Source: Spirochaetaceae bacterium (GTDB lineage Bacteria > Spirochaetota > Spirochaetia > SZUA-6 > Fen-1364). Taken from it: a DNA stretch of 12,528 bases. The stretch is taken from positions 1-12,528 of the forward strand of contig PLNO01000056.1 in NCBI GenBank assembly GCA_003141795.1. Direction: 5' to 3'. Shown in pieces: positions 7,500-12,528 of this stretch. Within the stretch, counting starts at the first letter, position 1; each line of letters begins with the position of its first letter. A model generated the notes under the pieces. The model did not search any database. It had not been told where the DNA came from and was given only the letters and a program-made list of their open reading frames with translations. The translations under genes were made by a program, and so were the position numbers.

Positions 7500-8273
7500 T
7501 CACTCGACGTCGAGCACGAGCTCGTCATTGCGGGCGACGATCCTCCCGCCCGGAGGAACGACAATGAAATCCCCGTCCCAGGGGCCTTCGAACAATCGGC
7601 GAAGCAGAGAGATGTTGCCCTCTTTCACCTGGAAGTCCCAGCCCAGCGACTTCGCGTCCCCGCGGCCCGCCTCGATGAGGCCCGTCTCGTCGCAGACGCC
7701 CATCGTGAGGTAGAGGTAGGCGCTGTAGTTCTTCTGCCAGTCTCCCACGGTGGCCTGGAGGAAGTCGGCGTTCTCCTTGCCGTACTTCTCCACCATCTCC
7801 TCGTAGGATTCCGTCAGGCCGAGCTTTCCCATGACCCCCTGCTTGCCGTATGCGGGACGGGAATAGTCCTTGCCCTCCTCGATGTTGCGCTCCATCCAGC
7901 CCGAGGTGAGATAGTACGTCCCGGGGTGGCCGTCGAAGTACTCGCGATACGCCGAACGCGACCCGAAGAAGAACGTGATGCAGTCGTGGGCCCGCGGGAT
8001 CACGAGCGGGATGTCGCGGGCCGTCACGCCCACCAGCCCGTCATTGCAGCGCGCATACCCGAGGAGGATCGCCTCGTAGCCGACGTAGGGGTCGACGGCA
8101 TCGATTGCCGACTGGACGCGCGCAACCATGTCCTGGGTCTCAAGGTCATGAAGACCCTTGCGGAGGAACTCCACGTCGACGAACGACGAGGAGGTGGCGG
8201 CGAGGGCGCACGCCTCCCGGTAGATGATTTCGCAGCCGATGAACTTCAGCCTGCGTTTCCGCGCCGTGATCAT
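7500..8273 (-). CDS. DUF1638 family protein, function unknown
   Basis: 257-aa soluble protein matching what I recall of the DUF1638 family. Characteristic stretches are FIGCEIIYREAC near the N-terminus (Cys14, Glu15), AILLGYARCNDG (69-79, Cys76), and IPRAHDCITFFFGSR (92-106, His96, Asp97, Cys98), followed by GTYYLTSGWMERN. Three cysteines and a His-Asp pair in the most conserved segments suggest a metal or cofactor site, but this is inference. The ATG at 8273 is chosen because the family's conserved block starts just after it; the frame is open to 8396 with a Pro/Gly/Arg-rich, non-family stretch. No good Shine-Dalgarno is seen. In other genomes members often lie near corrinoid-dependent methyltransferase genes (from memory); here the only methyl-metabolism neighbour is convergent metA. 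The reaction is unknown. Confidence 0.8.
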   Translation of the reverse strand: MITARKRRLKFIGCEIIYREACALAATSSSFVDVEFLRKGLHDLETQDMVARVQSAIDAVDPYVGYEAILLGYARCNDGLVGVTARDIPLVIPRAHDCITFFFGSRSAYREYFDGHPGTYYLTSGWMERNIEEGKDYSRPAYGKQGVMGKLGLTESYEEMVEKYGKENADFLQATVGDWQKNYSAYLYLTMGVCDETGLIEAGRGDAKSLGWDFQVKEGNISLLRRLFEGPWDGDFIVVPPGGRIVARNDELVLDVE

Positions 8274-8336
8274 GGCGGTGAGTCTACCCCGGGCTGGCTG
8301 ATCGGGTACACCCTCGGGGCCGGCGCCCCGCCATGA

Positions 8337-8354
8337 CCCCGCCATTCGGCGGGG
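8337..8354. repeat. GC-rich inverted repeat in the DUF1638-MFS intergenic region
   Basis: A perfect 7-bp stem, CCCCGCC (8337-8343) and GGCGGGG (8348-8354), encloses an ATTC tetraloop. Neither strand has a following T-run, so it is not a convincing intrinsic terminator. It lies between the two divergent starts, upstream of the predicted MFS promoter. It could be a regulator site or a leader hairpin on the DUF1638 transcript. Confidence 0.4.
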
Positions 8355-8364
8355 GACAATTCCT

Positions 8365-8393
8365 TTGACCGGCAGCGCGGCGGAATGTATCTT
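8365..8393 (+). promoter_or_regulatory. Predicted promoter of the MFS exporter gene
   Basis: TTGACC (8365-8370, five of six matches to the -35 consensus) is followed after 17 bases by TATCTT (8388-8393, four of six). Transcription would start near 8400, leaving a leader of about 70 bases before the ATG at 8469. A short inverted repeat, GCTTC-CGCT-GAAGC (8412-8425), lies just downstream of the start point, where a repressor operator would be placed; no regulator gene is adjacent. Confidence 0.4.
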
Positions 8394-8432
8394 CATTTGG
8401 CTATATAGATTGCTTCCGCTGAAGCGAAGATG

Positions 8433-8448
8433 AATGCGCCAGGAGCGC
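8433..8448 (+). repeat. 16-bp direct repeat, copy 1
   Basis: AATGCGCCAGGAGCGC occurs here in the MFS leader and again, exactly, at 12507-12522 just after htpG. GCGC at each end can pair around a CAGGA loop. No third copy was noticed in the window. The meaning is unknown; it could be a dispersed intergenic repeat or coincidence. Confidence 0.4.
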
Positions 8449-8468
8449 TAGAAGGAGACGGCAGCTTC

Positions 8469-10526
8469 ATGTATACGGTGACAAAACGTGAGCGAACATT
8501 CACGCTGGCAGGCATCATGGTCGCCCTGCTCCTCGGGGCGCTCGACCAGACCATCGTGGGCACGGCCATGCCCAGAATACTTCGGGACCTGAACGGGTTC
8601 AGCCTCTACACGTGGGTCGTGACCGCCTATCTCCTCGCCTCGACGGCAATGATCCCGATCTACGGCAAGCTTTCCGATCTGTACGGCCGCAAGGTCATCG
8701 TGCTGGTCGGCGTGCTGCTGTTCCTCACCGGTTCGGTTCTCTCGGGCCAGGCGCACAGCATGATCGAGCTCGTGATCTTCAGGGCGGTGCAGGGGCTGGG
8801 GAGCGCCGGGATCTTCTCCACGGCCTTCACCGTGGTTGCGGACCTCTTCTCCCCCGCGGAGCGGGGTCGCTATCAGGGACTTTTCGGCGCGGTGTTCGGC
8901 CTTGCAAGCGTGATTGGACCCTGGCTCGGAGGCGTGCTCACCGACACCCTCTCCTGGAGGTGGGTCTTCTACGTGAACATGCCCGTCGGTCTGGTGGCGC
9001 TGGGCTTCATCATCTTCCAGATGCCGCCGCTGAAGCCGAAGCTCGACCGCAAGGTGAGCATCGACTGGCTGGGATCCATCCTCCTGCTCGTGGGCATCGT
9101 GCCCCTCCTGCTCGCACTCACCCTCGGGGGACAGGAGTTCCCGTGGGCCTCATGGCAGATCATCGGATGCTTTGCGATCGGCGTGATAAGCATGGCGGCG
9201 TTCTTCTTCGTTGAGAAGCGCGCGAAAGAGCCGATTATACCCTTCGACCTGTTCCAGAACAGGACCTACGTCATCGGCAACGCATCCGCGCTCCTGATCG
9301 CCGGCGTCGGCTTTTTCGGTGCCATCGTGTTCCTTCCGATCTACATGGTGATAGTGATCGGGGTGTCGGCGAGCGCCGCGGGATTAACGGTCATGCCGCT
9401 GACCCTCGGACTGGTCGTCTCCAGTTTCGTCGCGGGACAGCTCGTGAGCCGCACGGGCAAATACAAGGCGCTCCTGCTGATCGGGACGGCCATTGTGTTC
9501 GTGGGATACGTGCTTATGCTCAAGCTAGGGGTCACGACGACACGCTGGGATGTGACCTGGCGCATGATCGTCCTCGGCATAGGAATCGGCCCGGCCCTCC
9601 CCATCTATACCCTCGCCGTGCAGAACGCCGTCAACCCCAGGGAGGTCGGCGCCGCGACGAGCAGCAGCCAGTTCTTCCGCCAGATCGGCTCGACGGTCGG
9701 CGTCGCGGTTTTTGGTACGATCCTCGCGAGCGTCCTTGCCACACAGCTTCCCAAGTACATGCCCGAGGAGCTCCGCGGGTCCGGCGCGGGAAAGATGTCC
9801 ATCAGCATGGGGCAGCTCGAGTCGGGCAACATCAGCTCCGTCGGTGATCAGATCAAGGCGGGATTGCAGGCCACCTATGGCAAGATCGAGGCGGTGCTGA
9901 CGAAAAACGACACGGCGGCCCTCGCGAGCCTCATGGCCGATCCGAAGCTTCCCGCGGAGATGAAGTCGATGCTCAGCAACGGCGGGATCGAAGGGCAGGT
10001 GCGCGCCGGGCTCGATGCCGAGTACAAGGGGATCGCGGCAGCCCTCGAAAGCGGCAGGCCCGCCGGGCTCGCCGCGCTGCTCGCCGATCCAAAGCTCCCC
10101 CCGCCGCTGAAGGACCAGATCGGGAAGTTCCCGGTTGCCGTGCTCGCCAACCCTGCCGCCGTGAAGGGGGTGCTCACCACCATCCGCAAGAACATGGACG
10201 CGGAGGAGCCTGCCCTCGCGCAACAGGCCACGCAGGCTGCACTGACGCAGATCAAGGCGACGTTCGACGCCCAGGCAGTGACGCTGACGGCGGCGGTTTC
10301 TGCCGCGCTGAAGAAGGCGTTCACCGAGGCGATCGACAGGGTCTACTTCTGGGGAATGTTCGTCATCATCCTGGGATTCGTCGTTACACTGTTCCTCCCC
10401 GAGCTCACGTTGCGCAAGACCAGCGGAACAGAAGCGATGGCGGCGGGGGAAGGCGGGGCGGCCCCAACCGAAGAGGATGCCCCTGAAGGTCTGCCTCCCG
10501 GAGCACCGGCGGAATCGGAGAGCTGA
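8469..10526 (+). CDS. DHA2-type MFS exporter (EmrB/QacA-like, 14 TM) with enlarged loop
   Basis: Inner-membrane, proton-driven exporter of drugs or other amphipathic compounds, 685 aa. Family motifs are all present: LDQTIVGTAMPRI in helix 1 (motif D1), GKLSDLYGRK between helices 2 and 3 (motif A), FRAVQGLGSAG (motif B) and GLASVIGPWLGG in helix 5 (motif C). Fourteen helices fit, with the last at about 625-646. Between helices 13 and 14 lies an insert of about 200 residues (about 425-623), much longer than usual, which contains a tandem duplication (see the repeat entry) and is Ala/Lys-rich and probably helical. An acidic, Pro/Ala-rich tail follows helix 14. The ATG at 8469 has AAGGAG (8452-8457) 11 bases upstream; an ATG at 8430 is possible but has only a weak GAAG. 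No EmrA-like adaptor gene is adjacent. The substrate is unknown. Confidence 0.9.
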   Translation: MYTVTKRERTFTLAGIMVALLLGALDQTIVGTAMPRILRDLNGFSLYTWVVTAYLLASTAMIPIYGKLSDLYGRKVIVLVGVLLFLTGSVLSGQAHSMIELVIFRAVQGLGSAGIFSTAFTVVADLFSPAERGRYQGLFGAVFGLASVIGPWLGGVLTDTLSWRWVFYVNMPVGLVALGFIIFQMPPLKPKLDRKVSIDWLGSILLLVGIVPLLLALTLGGQEFPWASWQIIGCFAIGVISMAAFFFVEKRAKEPIIPFDLFQNRTYVIGNASALLIAGVGFFGAIVFLPIYMVIVIGVSASAAGLTVMPLTLGLVVSSFVAGQLVSRTGKYKALLLIGTAIVFVGYVLMLKLGVTTTRWDVTWRMIVLGIGIGPALPIYTLAVQNAVNPREVGAATSSSQFFRQIGSTVGVAVFGTILASVLATQLPKYMPEELRGSGAGKMSISMGQLESGNISSVGDQIKAGLQATYGKIEAVLTKNDTAALASLMADPKLPAEMKSMLSNGGIEGQVRAGLDAEYKGIAAALESGRPAGLAALLADPKLPPPLKDQIGKFPVAVLANPAAVKGVLTTIRKNMDAEEPALAQQATQAALTQIKATFDAQAVTLTAAVSAALKKAFTEAIDRVYFWGMFVIILGFVVTLFLPELTLRKTSGTEAMAAGEGGAAPTEEDAPEGLPPGAPAESES
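9849..10121 (+). repeat. Tandem coding duplication in the MFS loop (period 49 residues)
   Basis: Two successive segments of the exporter begin QIKAGLQATY (9849) and QVRAGLDAEY (9996), exactly 147 bases apart. Over 42 aligned residues I count about 20 identities, the clearest being LMADPKLPAEMKS against LLADPKLPPPLKD. The DNA has diverged, so the duplication is old, and similarity fades after residue 42 of the second unit. It accounts for roughly half of the extra loop. Confidence 0.8.
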
Positions 10527-10531
10527 CGGAA

Positions 10532-10571
10532 AGGGCCGGCGGGTGTCATGACCCCTGCCGGCCCTCCCTTT
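10532..10571 (+). terminator. Hairpin terminator after the MFS exporter gene
   Basis: It starts six bases after the stop codon. AGGGCCGGC (10532-10540) pairs perfectly with GCCGGCCCT (10557-10565); the stem is extended by GGGT/ACCC (10541-10544 with 10551-10554) past a two-base CT bulge, around a GTCATG loop. A short, imperfect T tract (CCCTTT) follows. The stem is very strong but the tail is weak, so termination is likely though perhaps incomplete. It separates the exporter from htpG. Confidence 0.7.
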
Positions 10572-10650
10572 ACCGCGCCTCGTTTTGTGGGTAACTTTCC
10601 CTTGAGAAATCCACGAGAAAAGATCTCATGCCTACAGGGAGAGTGCACCC

Positions 10651-12504
10651 ATGTCCAAACACCAGTTCCAGACCGAAGTCAACCAGCTCCTGACCCTCAT
10701 CATCCATTCGCTGTATTCCAACACTGAGATATTCCTGAGGGAGCTCGTTTCCAACGCCTCCGACGCCCTGGACAAGCTGAAGTACCTCACGCTGACGCAG
10801 GACGACTTCAAGGGGGTCCCCTTCGCGCCCCGGATCGACATCTCTTTCGACGGCAAGGACAGAAAGACCCTGACCATTTCCGACACCGGCATCGGGATGA
10901 ACGAGAAGGACCTGGAGGAGAACCTGGGAACGATCGCACGGTCGGGGACCAAGGAGTTCATCCAGGCGATGTCCGCCGATGCGCGCAAGGACTCGAGCCT
11001 CATCGGCCAGTTCGGAGTGGGATTCTACTCCTCCTTCATGGTTGCGGACACCGTCGATGTGATCTCCCGCAAGATCGGGGAGGAGAAAGCGTGGAAGTGG
11101 ACGAGCGACGGTAAGGGGGAATACGAGATCACCGAGGCTGCGCGCGACACCTCGGGGACCACGGTGACCCTGCACCTCAACGACGCCGGCCGAGAGTACG
11201 CGGACCGCTGGCGCATCGAGGACATCATCCGCAAGTACTCCAACCACATCGCCTTTCCCATCCATCTGCACTATACGGAAAAGGGCGAGCACGGCGGCAC
11301 CGTGGACAAGGAATCGCAGGTCAACTCGGCACTCGCGTTGTGGCGCAGGCCGAAGTCCGACCTCAAGGACGACGACTACAAGGAGTTCTACAAGACGCTG
11401 TCCCACGACTCGGAGGATCCGCTGCTCTGGATCCACCTCGCCGTCGAGGGGGCCCTGGCCTATACGACGCTCTTCTTCATCCCGTCGCACGCGCCTTTCG
11501 ACCTGTACCGCTACGACTATCAGCCCGGAGTGAAGCTGTACATCAAAAGGGTGTTCATCACGGAGAGTGAAAAAGAGCTCCTGCCGGTATACCTGCGCTT
11601 CGTGCGCGGCATCATCGACTCGGAAGACCTCCCATTGAACGTGAGCAGGGAGATCCTCCAGAAGAACCGCATCATGGAGAACATCCGTTCCTCCTCCGTG
11701 CGCAAGATCCTCCAGGAGCTCGCGCTGATGAGCAAGGACACGGTGCGCTACGACACGTTCTGGAACGAGTTCGGACGCGTGCTCAAGGAGGGGATCCTCC
11801 AGGACTTCGAGCACAAGGACCAGCTCCTGGAGCTCATCCGCTACAAGTCCTCATCGGTTCAAGGATGGACGAGCCTCGCCGCCTACCGGGACCGTATGCA
11901 GAAGGACCAGAAGGCCATCTACTACGTCACCGGCGGCAAGGAGGCGGGGCTGCGCAACTCGCCGCTTCTGGAAACCTACAAGGCGCGCGGTGTCGAGGTG
12001 CTCGTCATGGACGACGAGATCGACGAGATCGTGGCAGGGGCCATCGGCAAGTTCATGGACGTCGACCTGAAGGCTGTGAACCGCGCGGCGACGGCCGATG
12101 ACCTGAAAACCGAGGCTGACGCGACGAAAGCGGCGGAGGTGGCGCCGCTTCTGGAAAAGGTGAAGAAGTCCCTCGGTGACCTGGTCAAGGACGTGCGCGC
12201 CTCGAGCCGGCTGGCGGATTCTCCCTCGTGCATCGTCGTCGACGAGAACGACCCCACGGTGCAGATGCAGCAGATCCTCAAGATGATGGGCAACAAGGAC
12301 ATGCCGGAGGTGAAGCCGATCCTGGAGATCAATCCCTCCCATCCCATCGTCACGAAGCTCGCCGGGGTGCAGGACGCCGCAGTGATCGACGACATGAGCA
12401 GGCTTCTGCTCGATCAAGCCCTGCTCGTCGAAGGCGCAGAGCTCAAGGACCCCGCAGGGTTCGTGAAACGGATGAACAAGGCCCTGGAGAAGTCGCTCGG
12501 ATAA
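10651..12504 (+). CDS. htpG: Chaperone protein HtpG (bacterial Hsp90)
   Basis: ATP-dependent cytoplasmic chaperone that acts as a homodimer on partly folded clients, usually with DnaK. At 617 aa it is full length. The N-terminal GHKL ATPase domain shows the Hsp90 motifs: FLRELVSNASDALDKL (catalytic Glu31, Mg-binding Asn35), SDTGIGM (Asp78), LGTIARSGT (92-100) and IGQFGVGFYSSFM (118-130, the lid glycines). The middle domain holds the gamma-phosphate-sensing Arg333 in LNVSREILQKNRIM. The C-terminal dimerisation domain ends MNKALEKSLG; there is no eukaryotic MEEVD tail. The ATG at 10651 has a purine-rich AGGGAGAG ribosome site about eight bases upstream. It is a single gene after the terminator of the exporter; no CIRCE element is present upstream. 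Confidence 0.98.
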   Translation: MSKHQFQTEVNQLLTLIIHSLYSNTEIFLRELVSNASDALDKLKYLTLTQDDFKGVPFAPRIDISFDGKDRKTLTISDTGIGMNEKDLEENLGTIARSGTKEFIQAMSADARKDSSLIGQFGVGFYSSFMVADTVDVISRKIGEEKAWKWTSDGKGEYEITEAARDTSGTTVTLHLNDAGREYADRWRIEDIIRKYSNHIAFPIHLHYTEKGEHGGTVDKESQVNSALALWRRPKSDLKDDDYKEFYKTLSHDSEDPLLWIHLAVEGALAYTTLFFIPSHAPFDLYRYDYQPGVKLYIKRVFITESEKELLPVYLRFVRGIIDSEDLPLNVSREILQKNRIMENIRSSSVRKILQELALMSKDTVRYDTFWNEFGRVLKEGILQDFEHKDQLLELIRYKSSSVQGWTSLAAYRDRMQKDQKAIYYVTGGKEAGLRNSPLLETYKARGVEVLVMDDEIDEIVAGAIGKFMDVDLKAVNRAATADDLKTEADATKAAEVAPLLEKVKKSLGDLVKDVRASSRLADSPSCIVVDENDPTVQMQQILKMMGNKDMPEVKPILEINPSHPIVTKLAGVQDAAVIDDMSRLLLDQALLVEGAELKDPAGFVKRMNKALEKSLG

Positions 12505-12506
12505 AA

Positions 12507-12522
12507 AATGCGCCAGGAGCGC
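12507..12522 (+). repeat. 16-bp direct repeat, copy 2
   Basis: Exact second copy of AATGCGCCAGGAGCGC, two bases after the htpG stop codon. With the following bases it might begin a larger structure (for example the htpG terminator), but the window ends six bases later, so this cannot be judged. Confidence 0.4.
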
Positions 12523-12528
12523 CGGGAA

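Noticed and set aside
10601..10631. Possible heat-shock (sigma32) promoter of htpG: CTTGAGA, 16 bases, TCTCATGC
   Set aside because: The -35 part is fair but the -10 part matches poorly, and the transcript would begin almost on the ribosome site.
10641..10650. GAGTGCACCC before htpG as half of a CIRCE operator
   Set aside because: No matching TTAGCACTC half nine bases away; only a partial resemblance to the ribosome-site region.
10570..11814. 414-codon minus-strand open frame opposite htpG
   Set aside because: Antisense to the conserved Hsp90 ATPase domain; sequence is a typical reverse-complement shadow.

Overview
The window is a gene-dense, high-GC (about 60%, estimated by eye) bacterial chromosome segment. 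It holds eleven protein-coding genes, one of them cut by the window edge, and no tRNA, rRNA, CRISPR array, insertion sequence or phage gene that I can see. The organism looks like a Gram-negative-type bacterium from an uncultivated or poorly sampled lineage, of the Acidobacteria, deltaproteobacterial or FCB-like kind. I base this on an F-ATPase operon whose a subunit carries a signal-peptide-like N-terminus, a MoxR/VWA pair, a DUF1638 protein and a plant-like acyl-ACP thioesterase. I cannot assign a phylum from the sequence alone.

Layout. Positions 1-2962 (minus strand) hold the start of an ATP synthase operon in the order atpB (a), atpE (c), atpF (b), atpH (delta), atpA (alpha, cut by the window edge). 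A good sigma70-type promoter (2931-2959) lies at its head. About 100 bp away and divergent is a two-gene operon (3067-5685, plus): a MoxR/ChlI-like AAA+ ATPase with variant Walker motifs, and a VWA-domain protein with a complete MIDAS. It ends 14 bp from a convergent acyl-ACP thioesterase gene (5700-6485, minus). Divergent from that is metA (6545-7489, plus), whose residue 111 is Glu, which predicts acetyl-CoA rather than succinyl-CoA use. metA converges on a DUF1638 gene (7500-8273, minus). A 195-bp intergenic region with a promoter and small inverted repeats separates DUF1638 from a 14-TM DHA2-type MFS exporter (8469-10526, plus). The exporter has an unusually large, internally duplicated loop and is followed by a strong hairpin terminator. 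The window closes with a full-length htpG (Hsp90) gene (10651-12504, plus).

How the genes fit together. The ATP synthase genes form one machine: a and c make the proton path, b and delta the stator, alpha the head. The c subunit lacks the sodium-site ligands, and the a subunit has the natural Glu/His swap around its essential Arg. The MoxR and VWA proteins very probably act as a pair (AAA+ motor plus metal-dependent adaptor), with unknown clients. The remaining genes (thioesterase, metA, DUF1638, MFS, htpG) are separately promoted single genes in lipid, methionine, unknown, efflux and protein-folding roles. I found no strong evidence for a new multi-gene system. The best leads are the altered P-loop of AtpA (Glu in place of the Mg-binding Thr), the MoxR-variant/VWA pair, the duplicated MFS loop, and the uncharacterised DUF1638 protein with its conserved Cys/His residues.
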